From Gammaproteobacteria bacterium (GTDB lineage Bacteria; Pseudomonadota; Gammaproteobacteria; Enterobacterales; Kangiellaceae), in contig JABXHY010000040.1 in assembly GCA_013373375.1 (NCBI GenBank), forward strand, positions 1 through 64,000: DNA of 64,000 nucleotides. Reading direction: 5' to 3'. The number at the start of each line of letters is the position of its first letter. Position 1 is the stretch's first letter. The position numbers and the translations under genes were made by a program. The notes beneath the pieces are model-generated. The model was not told the DNA's origin and ran no database searches. It saw only the letters and a program-made list of their open reading frames with translations. Positions 46,901-55,439 of this stretch are shown in pieces.

Positions 46901-49572
46901 ATTGCTGAATCATCATCCGTCGCGAAGCTTCCTTCAGCTAATAAGGCAGTGTCGCTTGAAGAAAACTGCATATTCAAATACGCTAATGCGAGTTCTCCCG
47001 ATCGCACGTCCAAATCACAGTCAACTGGATAAGCATTTTTAATATCAACAGCCTTTTCAAAAATAACGGAATCTGAAATCCAGTTGTAAAGAGTTACTTG
47101 CTTTTCATTTACCACATACAACTCATGTGAATGTCGACTCGGACATATAAGGTCACTGGATTTAACGAGAATATCTTTAGGCTTGTTCGACTTAATTAAT
47201 TCGCCAGACGCGAAGGAATAAACATTCAGTCGCCTATGAGGTGTAACACCAAATACGAAGCGCTGATCGTGACTAATAGTTAGTTGGCTGTCTTGCGCAA
47301 GCCATGACTCCGAAGGAAAAATATCAGAGGCACTTATGTTCATTGACTCTTCACTTTGAGCCAACTTAGTATGCAAATGTTGCTTATCTGAATCTCTAAC
47401 TGGGTATATACTAAAATCGCCATTCGAAAACATCTGATTTCGAAGTGCCTCTAAAACATTTTCAGATCTTGCCACCAACCACTGGTTAGCATTGGTAATC
47501 GAGTTAGTACTAAAGGATATGTTATTTGACCGACTTTGATTTGAACTTGATATCAAGTCAGTGGCAGACACTACTCCATCGAGGGTAACCAATTCCAGTT
47601 GATTATCTCGATTAAATTGTACTGCATCGATTTTGATGCTGGCATTATTGAGTTCTATAGCAATTGATTTTTCATCAGGAGATAACACCTCTGTATAATT
47701 TTCTTTATCACACGCAGGTGAATTTAATAGCTCCGATGGGTCTTTTGATAAATTTAATGGCTGTTCTCGAATCAATTTACCAGTTGAAACATTAAACACT
47801 TTAATCTCATCAAGAATCACCGCCCAGTTCGTCGATTTATCCGATCCATCTTCCAGTTCAAATAAACAATAACTCATGGGTATTTGTGCAAACAATTGGC
47901 CATCGTTCGACGTCTGAAAAAGAGGGCTCGGCTGATCTGTCAAGGGACCGGTTATTTCTACGTCGGATTGATCATTTGCGTTGAAGGGTATCTTTATTAC
48001 GGTTCCACTTCTGGTATAAACAAACCAAAACTCATCATTGCTCAAACCTTTCATGTGGCCTAAGCCATCGATCAAGGATTCTTCTATGGTTGATAGTAAC
48101 GCTGCATCATTTTCCCATAACATTTCTGCCGGTAGAGTAAATTGAATCGAGCCATCACTTAAATTGTATTTATGTAAATTAAATCCAATATCAAGCACTA
48201 AAATACTGCCATCATCTTTTCCCGGAAATAAAATTAAGCTTTGGTCATCCGAGTTAATATCGAAGGTGTTCCGTTTACCTGCTATTGTATCAATGACAGA
48301 AAACTGTTGCTGTTGCAGTTGTATTAGGAATATCTTATTGCCATCACTCGACACAGTAATAAAATATTCGTCAGATAAATCCATACTATAACGAAAACGT
48401 TCGACATTCTGCTGCAAATCAAAAAGTATTATGGTGTCGCCTTTTATACCAGCAGCAAACCGATTGTTAGGAGAAATATAAGGTGCGGAGTCGAAATGTA
48501 AGCCTAATGATCGTCGGTAAGTCAGTCGATTTGCCTCTGCAAATGCGATTGACTTCTCATGGATACTGACGCTGTCTGGATTAAGTTCTGTAGCATAAGA
48601 AAAGTAAACATTAGCATTTACAAAACGCTTCTCTTCGAATGCTTGTCGGCCATAGCCAGCATAAGCCTCCGCTAAGCTTTGCTCAGCTTCCTGCTGTTTT
48701 AAATTGGCCAACATTTCATTTTTGACAGCTTGTTGCTGATTGGTATAAGCCAAAATTCCTGCGCCGACAGCAATAATCGCTAGCGCTGCTACTCCAGCTA
48801 ACCAACGACGTAATCGTTTTGCTCTTTGCTGCTCCAGTTGCAATTGATAAGCTTTATCTCTCTGAGTTAATTCACCTAAAGGTACCCCCAATATTCCAGC
48901 GATTATTTTCAAGAGCATTAACTGACGTTGTTCTTCATATTGCTCAGTGATTTGTTTCAATTCTTTTTCTGCTAAATTGAATTGAGTTAAATAACCTTTC
49001 AAAGCCAGACTGTTGGTAAAACTCTGCTTTAAGTTTCCATTAATATTGACGCGAAAATCCGCAGCAATAGGTTCTGCTCGCTTACCTGTTGGCTCTCCAT
49101 CACTGGAATACTCAAACTGTAAAGGTTGTGGAAAACATTCCTGATTAACTTCGAAACCCAAGGATAGTTTTTGTGTATCCCAACTAACATTGGGCTCACC
49201 ATCTAAAATAGCCGCTATAATCTTGTCAGAATGGCCCAACTTTTTAAAATACTGAATTTCTTCTGCAACATAAGTTGAAGCAACTGCATTAGGCGAACAC
49301 AGGACAATCAGTACCTTAGAATGCTCTAGCGCATTTTGAATAGAGGAACCCAGGTTAGCATCGGCAGGCAACTCGTCTTCATCACGAAACACTGGATAGA
49401 TTTTTTCAGGAATTGTTTCTCCACGAGTGTTTTCAGTTCCAATAAGCTCTTGAGGAACTTGATAGGTCTCTAATGCTTGATGCAGCCAGGTCGCCCACTG
49501 CCGTCCTTGTTGAATATTGTCTGCATGCCGATAAGAAATAAAAGCATAGTATTCTTTATACGGTTGTTTCAT
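43951..49572 (-). CDS. Giant TIR-transmembrane-beta-propeller-PDZ receptor-like protein
   Basis: A 1873-residue protein. The N-terminal TIR domain (about 7-145) has YYAFISYRHAD, the FRDEDELPADANLG loop and STYVAEEIQYF; E105 is at the position of the catalytic glutamate of TIR NADases, although the preceding tryptophan is tyrosine (Y101). A linker with the family blocks ECFPQPLQFEY and EPIAADFRV leads to a single transmembrane helix (257-280). It is preceded by RAKRLRRW, so TIR should be cytoplasmic. Beyond the membrane lie a short TPR-like helix pair (about 290-345) and some 1300 residues of beta-propeller/WD40-like blades. Two PDZ-like domains close it (about 1660-1750 and 1755-1815; IQQGSLFEYSGWQDHDCIVKVDG). 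This matches a known but poorly characterised bacterial TIR-WD40 architecture; the PDZ tail distinguishes it from its neighbour. Confidence 0.87.
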   Translation of the reverse strand: MKQPYKEYYAFISYRHADNIQQGRQWATWLHQALETYQVPQELIGTENTRGETIPEKIYPVFRDEDELPADANLGSSIQNALEHSKVLIVLCSPNAVASTYVAEEIQYFKKLGHSDKIIAAILDGEPNVSWDTQKLSLGFEVNQECFPQPLQFEYSSDGEPTGKRAEPIAADFRVNINGNLKQSFTNSLALKGYLTQFNLAEKELKQITEQYEEQRQLMLLKIIAGILGVPLGELTQRDKAYQLQLEQQRAKRLRRWLAGVAALAIIAVGAGILAYTNQQQAVKNEMLANLKQQEAEQSLAEAYAGYGRQAFEEKRFVNANVYFSYATELNPDSVSIHEKSIAFAEANRLTYRRSLGLHFDSAPYISPNNRFAAGIKGDTIILFDLQQNVERFRYSMDLSDEYFITVSSDGNKIFLIQLQQQQFSVIDTIAGKRNTFDINSDDQSLILFPGKDDGSILVLDIGFNLHKYNLSDGSIQFTLPAEMLWENDAALLSTIEESLIDGLGHMKGLSNDEFWFVYTRSGTVIKIPFNANDQSDVEITGPLTDQPSPLFQTSNDGQLFAQIPMSYCLFELEDGSDKSTNWAVILDEIKVFNVSTGKLIREQPLNLSKDPSELLNSPACDKENYTEVLSPDEKSIAIELNNASIKIDAVQFNRDNQLELVTLDGVVSATDLISSSNQSRSNNISFSTNSITNANQWLVARSENVLEALRNQMFSNGDFSIYPVRDSDKQHLHTKLAQSEESMNISASDIFPSESWLAQDSQLTISHDQRFVFGVTPHRRLNVYSFASGELIKSNKPKDILVKSSDLICPSRHSHELYVVNEKQVTLYNWISDSVIFEKAVDIKNAYPVDCDLDVRSGELALAYLNMQFSSSDTALLAEGSFATDDDSAIVLVTAEQDVVMLSEGFSERLFFPTKVNYSKNGEFLFVGSALYNGMKINRKDNKLLSSWSHNSRVAVTDMCELNSGEIAVGHSDGSVYIWDESSFRKVLQLPLPIISTDCFATEIHAVSGYNKNGLLQDSIYVNVAEDERASEIVQYSVTTAKLQVIQKLPYIAQQAWILFMGNEWLTRSLDDSLSRYQPKQITARKWYLSSRTLEKWFYASQDSVLQITQVVDEIIINRISSGGDVDSVFEGRFPKFKNWIVKVSPEGNWLFFITYKNQDQHQVWLINLEDTSKAFEVTQQELALGEKYSLMNFSNDNEFVICMKTYCDLIDLNSLLTESIDAARRFISFETPIKEAFLTKESLITLTDTGVIQLFDKEKIKDKTVDNFDVTPDKILDNGFYRYLFKKDQNTLITSNMKNTFEISADDLSVTQKLTGPLKGKVPVLFDSENNFALFIDLKVGDGTVPASLFDLTDWSSSATFPLDAMAIYSLKYQQNTGTLFWTNNGGDLNYTSLLEEKQNSKFENAEFAELLSGYRLQGVDLLESQKLFLSQAIKQETSPAYMQNSRINKIKAADDNILSNLDDPRFWLTDTTVNVTNTTKSANLKSQIVMLEETILGGLLKGQVSDSSVEKLKSLDEDNYYIQSIESFNRVNQSPFSVYLALKQLTTKMNNQVRYAGLLNLVRSNFIKSAILSRQTIEAYSILMMFPQAMVEPNLKSRLVFDLFNLGYYGEAKALLKQELNTMRSYGLDQPGHQNHQWYKQAQDFLQHIESFIDIRLQVSLPAICVGGIQQGSLFEYSGWQDHDCIVKVDGQNFSTTDAIWKATVNLVNQGGGKVTVIRKGAVQAITVKPPLQGAAWRQIGYPGESVLKIQAITNTELAAAYDLRVDDLLIQMDDHRLVDRSVLLHLADTGLIGKTLYLLRPDSGVRRQSPNKQWQKLLGDHPVIYLSGELIRVELTSDQPFGVNMAETSILSSVPPGKAESAEKAKPLD

Positions 49573-49718
49573 GCAGTTGCCCTAAGCTTTAATGTTTATT
49601 ACCAGTGTTACTGAATCAAAAGGTCGAACTTGCGACCTTATTGACCTCGAGCTTTTACTTAAATTAACTTTGGCAGTAATTGCGAATATTATTCAAATCC
49701 TTTTAAAATGAGCACTTG

Positions 49719-50075
49719 TTAAGCCTTTTTAACAAACTCAGACTTCAACATCATATTACCAGCACCATCGACTTTACAATCCAAATCATGATCACCCTCC
49801 ACCAATCGTTTAATGGTCGCTTTAGTACCAACTTTTAAAGTGGTTGATGTTCCCTTAACCTTTAGATCTTTGATCAAGGTTACCTTGTCATTTTCTGCCA
49901 ACACATTTCCATTACTGTCCTTCACTATCATACACTCACCACTCGTTGCCTCTGGGCTGAGCTCCTCTTTCGTTTCTTCCCATTCGTGACCACATTCTGG
50001 ACAAATTAACATTTGACGGTCGATGTAGGCATACTTCGAATTACATTCTGGACATGGAGGTAAATTTTCTAACAT
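49719..50075 (-). CDS. YjdM/PhnA family zinc-ribbon protein
   Basis: A 118-residue cytoplasmic protein of the YjdM (formerly PhnA) family, about the same size as the E. coli protein (111). It starts with a zinc ribbon, [21 protein letters not shown], and continues with the conserved C-terminal barrel [25 protein letters not shown], ending in KSEFVKKA. A link to phosphonate use is not supported for the family in general, and its real role is unclear. ATG 50075 is preferred to the TTG at 50087. It is placed between two TIR genes in the same direction, 52 bp after one and 146 bp before the other, so it may be co-transcribed with them. Confidence 0.9.
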   Translation of the reverse strand: MLENLPPCPECNSKYAYIDRQMLICPECGHEWEETKEELSPEATSGECMIVKDSNGNVLAENDKVTLIKDLKVKGTSTTLKVGTKATIKRLVEGDHDLDCKVDGAGNMMLKSEFVKKA

Positions 50076-50127
50076 GGCGGCTCTCAACTCATTATATTAT
50101 CAATCGTAAAACGACGAGCATTTTATA

Positions 50128-53100
50128 CTAATCCGCCGCCATTGTTGACGTTTTGTTTCCAATTAAGGATTGCGCCTTTTCGATTAACGATTGTCCAAAA
50201 CTTAAAATTCTCATACTCCGATAGCTACCTTCTTTAAACAGTAAGAATACACTGGATTCATCTTCCGATATGGTCGCCATCAGGAGTTCACGTTGAGTTT
50301 TGTTGATATCCAGTAGCCGCCCGGCTCTTCTGTCCCACAATACTATTTGGGAGCTGGAGTAAAGCAATCCAAATTGTTCACTCATATAGATTCTGTATGG
50401 GTTAGTAGCAAAGTTTGATTCGACAATTAAAGTACCGTAATTTTTTTCAAGCTGCCCAGTCTCTAGGCTCCAAAGCTGCACAATTCCCTTACTACTTACG
50501 GTGTAGAGTTGGTTGTTGTCCACAATAAAATCCGAGATTGTGCCATCCACCCCCTGAATCACTGATTGCAGCTTATTTTGCACAGGCTCTATGATACTCA
50601 AGCGGTTATCCGCAGATTGAATTATTAATAGCTTGCGACTTTTAGCAAGCCGAGCTAAAGGGTTGCCCATCATTGAACTCTTCTTTGCCACATAACGATG
50701 GAGCAAATAGTTGCTCTTGGCTTCTTTTAACGTCGGCACAATTGAGTTGGTGTAAAACTGCTGTTCTGGTATAAATTCATTAATTCCAATTAGAATTTGT
50801 CGCTTGGAGACTAAATCATATTGCCAATGTAAATTGCTATTAACTTGTGCTCTTAATACACCGCTGCCTAAAACGAGCTTTGGTGTTTGAGGTGACATCG
50901 AGATATTATCGACAGCAACCCCACTTTCTAAGTCTATAACTTTCATTTCATAAGTTTGCGCAATATTATCATAGTTGGGAACGAATAATTTCATACCTAT
51001 GTCGTCGATCAACACTTTAAAATCATACTGACTGACATAGTAGTTTTGTACTTGATGCTGATAAACAACTTTCCCATCTAACACTCGAATAACATCGAAG
51101 CCGTTCGAATGATTTTGTATGACAAATCGCCTGTTCTCGGACAGTACGATAAAGTCGTACTCTTTTCTTTCCATAATTGATTTCAAAGACTGCAAGTCAA
51201 AAATTGACAGATGATCAATGGATTTTTTAACTATTCGATTTTGAGAGTCATTTATCCAATAGGACTGCAGCTCTCCGAGCTCAATTTCAGAGATTGAGTT
51301 TGAATCGGTATTCCATATGAGGGAGTTGCCATTTGATAATATCAGCAATGCTTGCTTGGACTTTTCTAAGTACTCTATGCCCATAAAGTAAGAACTAAAC
51401 GAAGAGGAATCCAATGAAATTTTCTGCTCACGAATGACACTGTTGGAAGTAAGATCCAATAATATCGTTGTCATATTTTGATCAATTGCGATTATTTTAT
51501 TGGCAGTAGCGTTCAACTTGTACGCCAGCAAACCCTTCGGCAGCCCAATAGGTTGCAAATTACCTTTGTTGTTCAGCGGCTGCCAAAGTAATAACTGTCC
51601 ATCCGCTCTCTCAATGACGAAGCTTTTACCGGATTCATCACTCGTGATATTCCTCATTCCACCTTCTAACTCTTTCTCAAAATCAAAAGTCGCCACCACT
51701 TTATTTTCAACAAGGCTGTAAGCAGAAAGTCCTTTATCGTTATCAAAATACAAAAACACTTCTGACTCAGAATTTATTTGAGGTAATACATAATTTATGT
51801 CCGTTTCTACAGTTGATGCATTCGTACTATTTTTATTATTTACGATTAATATCTTATGCTGTTGTTGGTAAATTACCTTACCATTATCGAGCGGAATTGT
51901 TTGATTAACGATGGACTGTTGGCAATTATTCAAATCCGATTTATTATAATTTGTATAAAGATTCGGAGTGGCTTTAAAATCCCAAGAGCAGTGCTGTCCG
52001 TCAAAACCAAATACTTCCACAGAGTTTTCCGATAGAAACCTTAGGAAGGAATAGTTACCTATTAACTTAGCGATTTGTTTTCCAGTAGTTGTATTGTATA
52101 TTTCGAAGCTCTGTTGATTAAAAAGTACCAAATATACACCATCATCTGAGACGATTGCTTTACCTTGTGAATAAGAAGTTTCAACACTTCCTTTTTGTTC
52201 AAGCGTATCGGTTTGGTAAACCTGATACTTATCTTTAATGCGTGCACTCAAGTACTGTTCATTTTCACTTATTGTAATTAATGAAGGCTCATCGTCTTTA
52301 CCCCAGCTTAGTTGCTTTACGATTTTGCCGGTAGCTTGATCGAGCGCAAACCATGCAGTTTTTGAATACACTATTATAATTTTTTTATTAACAGAGAGTA
52401 TTTTAAGGTCCTGTTGCTCTAACTCGGTCTGCCATAGGCTTGCGTCTCGCTCATATTGGGTGGTGTAAACCAAAGACTTTTCGACACCTTGTGTGTCAGT
52501 GAACTCCTCGATGATCAATAGCTCATTCGAGTCGGGTAAAAATTTCGCATCGACAAAGCGCTGATAACTTTTCGAGTCGCTATGTAATTGCAGCGTTTGA
52601 ATTGCGGCACCAGTTCTACTCTCATAGATCAACACATCGGAGCCTTTCCCCATAAGAACAAATTTGCCATCGTCGGACATAGAGCTTAATCCAGTAGAAC
52701 CATGACCAATTTGATAGCGAGCGATCAGTTCTCCAGATTCTAAATTTATTAATCCTAATACATTATTATTAAAGTCGAGCACAGCACGATTATTGTCCCA
52801 TGAAAAATAATTGTTAGAAAAGCCAAAAGGATTAAGTGGTGCTGGCAACGCAACTTTCTTGCCTCCAAAGCCCTTCTTGATAAAGGGTACTGACATTTGA
52901 CTGATCCAACTATTGCTCTTATCGTTGTACACCATATCGAGCATTTGTTCCTTCGACCAATGCATATACTCCAGTGGAGTTTTCGCACTACTGAATCGGA
53001 GTTCACCCTGCTGTAATGTATCGACACTTATTACTTGAGAGTTCTCAGAAACTCCAATGTTAAGAACCTTATCTTTATCCGAGTAAATGAGTTGTTCTAT

Positions 53101-55329
53101 GGTAAGTTCTTCTGGTCTCTCCGGTGGTGCGATCCCAATCAAGCCGAATTCCGTTGAGAAAACTAATTTACTACCGTCCGGGCTGTAGGCCATTTGATTA
53201 ATCGCCTGAGTTGTTTTAACTGATTTGGCAATAACTTTCTCTTCAGTACTGCCTTTCTCTTCAATACTGCCTTTCTCTTCAATACGGTCTTTCTCTGCAA
53301 TTTTTTCTACTGCTTTTACTTTGGAGTCAGAATCTATTACTGCAAAATAATCTGAGCCAGCCACTGTTAATTGAGACTTGTTTGCTGGATTTATCGCTAT
53401 ATTATTAATTGGGCCAGTCAAATGGTGCAGCGGACTCTTATTGTTATTGCCAATATCGTAAAAGCGAACACGTCCATCAGTTCCTGCGAAGACAAACTGA
53501 TTCCCTTTTTCTGTTCGTACAGCTTCTACTTTAGGATAATTGAAGGCAGCCCCTGGGTTAATATAAGGAGGCGAAAGCGCAAAAACAGGTGAGTAACTTT
53601 CTGTAGAATAAACATTAACTGACTGATAGTTGTACAAAATCAAGCTGTTATCAGCCGAATGATATAGCAAGCTAGCGCCAAAAGGCTCATAATCATCCAA
53701 CAGCTTTTTCTTCTCACCATTTACTAAATCAAACCTCCATACTGTTTGATTTTTATTATAAATAATTTCACCATCATTCTCTGTTAGTGCAATCTGATCG
53801 GCAAAGCTCAGTCCAAAATCTGAGTAAGTAGCGACTGTCTTAAGGCTTTGAAAATCAATCAGTTTCAACTCTGTTTCTAAGTAACTGATAATGTATTTTT
53901 CATGGCTCGAAAAACTAAGCTTTTCGATTGCTCGAGGACTTCCATAATTGTCATTAAAGTTTTCATACAACACTAACGTTTGCTTCTTATCTAAATTAGT
54001 CAGTGACGTCTTAACTATTTCGCCAGCAATTGAATAAACCAGCGACAAATTATCGTCGCCTAGAACAAGGTTATCGGGATATCGGTTGTCACCAACGACC
54101 TTCTGGGTTAAATCTTTGCCATCAGATAGATCGTATATCGCAGCCACCTGCCAGCCATTAACAACGAGATAACGATTGTTATTACTGAAGGTAAGCGCAG
54201 GATTCATACGCCCAAATGAAAATTGATGTAACTTAGTTCTCGACGCCAAATCCCATACACATAATACACCCTCCTCATCAACACTCGCCGCTAAACTCCC
54301 ATCGTCACTCATCACCAACTCAATAATATTCGCAGTGTGATCATTAAAGGTCGCTAATAAAGTACTCGATTGAACATCCCAAAACTTAACTTGAGTATCA
54401 TTACTCGTCGTTACAATAAACTGCGCACTCTTATCGGCAGCAATATGAGTGATAGCTCCTTCGTGCGCTTCGATAATTTTTGATTCCTCGTAGCTGGCAA
54501 CGGCACGATACAATGCAAGCTCAGCGTCTCTCAGGTAAGGTCTTTCAGGATTAGTGTAATCTTGAGGCAAGGCTTTAAGAGCAAGCTTAAGTGCTTGAGT
54601 TCGATCGCCACTTTGCAAAGCTTTCTCTGCCTGTTGAGTCAGGTTTTGACTTTCTTCCAATAATTTTTGTTGCTCTATGTTTTGCAAATATTGCCAATAA
54701 TAGACGACACCGATTACAGCAAACAAAGCAATAACACCACTAATTGCCATTCGTTGCTTTTTTCGTCTTTTTTCTCGACCAAATAGGTTATCGAAGTCGA
54801 CACCCAATAAGCCTGCCAATAGTTTTAATTTACTGCGCTCTTTACCATCTTTATTAAAATCGGCAGCAATTGGCTCTTCGCGTTCATCCGATAAACTTCC
54901 ATCCGCTAACACTTTAAACCTAAGTGGTGCGGGAAAGCATTCATCATCCTCACGGCCATCGTCGGAAGCGTTTGGCTCTCCATCGATGATAAGGCAAAGA
55001 ATTCGATTCGCTTTCCCCATCGTTTTAAAGGATTTAATTTCTTCGCCGACCCAACGCGACTTGGCAGAATTTGGGCTACAGATAACAATAAGGTAATCGG
55101 AAGCTTCAAGAGCAGCCTGAATTACGCCCCCGAGATCAGCTGAGGTTGGAAGTTCATCACGATCGCGAAAAACTGGCTTTAGTTTTTTAGGGACTTTTCC
55201 ATCTCTTCCATCAGCATTCACCAGGTGTCCTGGCGTTCGATAGGACTCAAGACTTTTATGCAGCCACTTAGCGTACTTTTCATCTTTACTTGAATAACTG
55301 ATAAAAGCCGAATACTGACGTTGTGTCAT
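50128..55329 (-). CDS. Giant TIR-transmembrane-WD40 receptor-like protein
   Basis: A 1733-residue relative of the neighbouring TIR protein. The TIR domain (about 5-140) has YSAFISYSSKD, FRDRDELPTSADLG and SRWVGEEIKSF. W93 and E97 have the W-x3-E spacing seen around the catalytic glutamate of SARM1-type TIR NADases. The linker ECFPAPLRF, EEPIAADF and LKLLAGLLGV is a hallmark of bacterial TIR-WD40 proteins. A transmembrane helix (195-215) follows REKRRKKQR, so the TIR side is predicted cytoplasmic. Then come a helical segment (QSGDRTQALKLALKALP) and typical WD40 blades (VKFWDVQSS, LCVWDLAS, VQLWSLETGQ) continuing to the end. A six-residue EEKGS(I/T) repeat near 680-700 is coded by an 18-bp minisatellite. 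No PDZ domain. Its start is 110 bp from the divergent MFS gene. Confidence 0.88.
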   Translation of the reverse strand: MTQRQYSAFISYSSKDEKYAKWLHKSLESYRTPGHLVNADGRDGKVPKKLKPVFRDRDELPTSADLGGVIQAALEASDYLIVICSPNSAKSRWVGEEIKSFKTMGKANRILCLIIDGEPNASDDGREDDECFPAPLRFKVLADGSLSDEREEPIAADFNKDGKERSKLKLLAGLLGVDFDNLFGREKRRKKQRMAISGVIALFAVIGVVYYWQYLQNIEQQKLLEESQNLTQQAEKALQSGDRTQALKLALKALPQDYTNPERPYLRDAELALYRAVASYEESKIIEAHEGAITHIAADKSAQFIVTTSNDTQVKFWDVQSSTLLATFNDHTANIIELVMSDDGSLAASVDEEGVLCVWDLASRTKLHQFSFGRMNPALTFSNNNRYLVVNGWQVAAIYDLSDGKDLTQKVVGDNRYPDNLVLGDDNLSLVYSIAGEIVKTSLTNLDKKQTLVLYENFNDNYGSPRAIEKLSFSSHEKYIISYLETELKLIDFQSLKTVATYSDFGLSFADQIALTENDGEIIYNKNQTVWRFDLVNGEKKKLLDDYEPFGASLLYHSADNSLILYNYQSVNVYSTESYSPVFALSPPYINPGAAFNYPKVEAVRTEKGNQFVFAGTDGRVRFYDIGNNNKSPLHHLTGPINNIAINPANKSQLTVAGSDYFAVIDSDSKVKAVEKIAEKDRIEEKGSIEEKGSTEEKVIAKSVKTTQAINQMAYSPDGSKLVFSTEFGLIGIAPPERPEELTIEQLIYSDKDKVLNIGVSENSQVISVDTLQQGELRFSSAKTPLEYMHWSKEQMLDMVYNDKSNSWISQMSVPFIKKGFGGKKVALPAPLNPFGFSNNYFSWDNNRAVLDFNNNVLGLINLESGELIARYQIGHGSTGLSSMSDDGKFVLMGKGSDVLIYESRTGAAIQTLQLHSDSKSYQRFVDAKFLPDSNELLIIEEFTDTQGVEKSLVYTTQYERDASLWQTELEQQDLKILSVNKKIIIVYSKTAWFALDQATGKIVKQLSWGKDDEPSLITISENEQYLSARIKDKYQVYQTDTLEQKGSVETSYSQGKAIVSDDGVYLVLFNQQSFEIYNTTTGKQIAKLIGNYSFLRFLSENSVEVFGFDGQHCSWDFKATPNLYTNYNKSDLNNCQQSIVNQTIPLDNGKVIYQQQHKILIVNNKNSTNASTVETDINYVLPQINSESEVFLYFDNDKGLSAYSLVENKVVATFDFEKELEGGMRNITSDESGKSFVIERADGQLLLWQPLNNKGNLQPIGLPKGLLAYKLNATANKIIAIDQNMTTILLDLTSNSVIREQKISLDSSSFSSYFMGIEYLEKSKQALLILSNGNSLIWNTDSNSISEIELGELQSYWINDSQNRIVKKSIDHLSIFDLQSLKSIMERKEYDFIVLSENRRFVIQNHSNGFDVIRVLDGKVVYQHQVQNYYVSQYDFKVLIDDIGMKLFVPNYDNIAQTYEMKVIDLESGVAVDNISMSPQTPKLVLGSGVLRAQVNSNLHWQYDLVSKRQILIGINEFIPEQQFYTNSIVPTLKEAKSNYLLHRYVAKKSSMMGNPLARLAKSRKLLIIQSADNRLSIIEPVQNKLQSVIQGVDGTISDFIVDNNQLYTVSSKGIVQLWSLETGQLEKNYGTLIVESNFATNPYRIYMSEQFGLLYSSSQIVLWDRRAGRLLDINKTQRELLMATISEDESSVFLLFKEGSYRSMRILSFGQSLIEKAQSLIGNKTSTMAAD
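53236..53301. repeat. In-frame 18-bp minisatellite in the TIR-WD40 gene
   Basis: Three 18-bp copies (TTTCTCTTCAGTACTGCC and near-identical copies, starting at 53236, 53254 and 53272) and a partial fourth. They encode six-residue Glu/Lys-rich units in the predicted periplasmic part. Copy-number change would keep the frame. Confidence 0.85.
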
Positions 55330-55439
55330 GGAAGATTCTCAATCAATCTTTTTTTAACAAACTTAGCTGCTTCTGTTGCACTTATCAACTGAACTGGTTA
55401 GCTTGGCGTTATCGATTTGCAATTATCGTTTGGCAACCA

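Noticed and set aside
49719-50075. Phosphonoacetate hydrolase
   Set aside because: The old PhnA name is misleading; this zinc-ribbon family is unrelated to the phosphonoacetate hydrolase and no phosphonate genes are nearby.
43951-55329. Thoeris defence system
   Set aside because: TIR domains are present, but there is no ThsA/SIR2-SLOG effector gene and the TIR proteins are membrane-anchored giants rather than ThsB-like.
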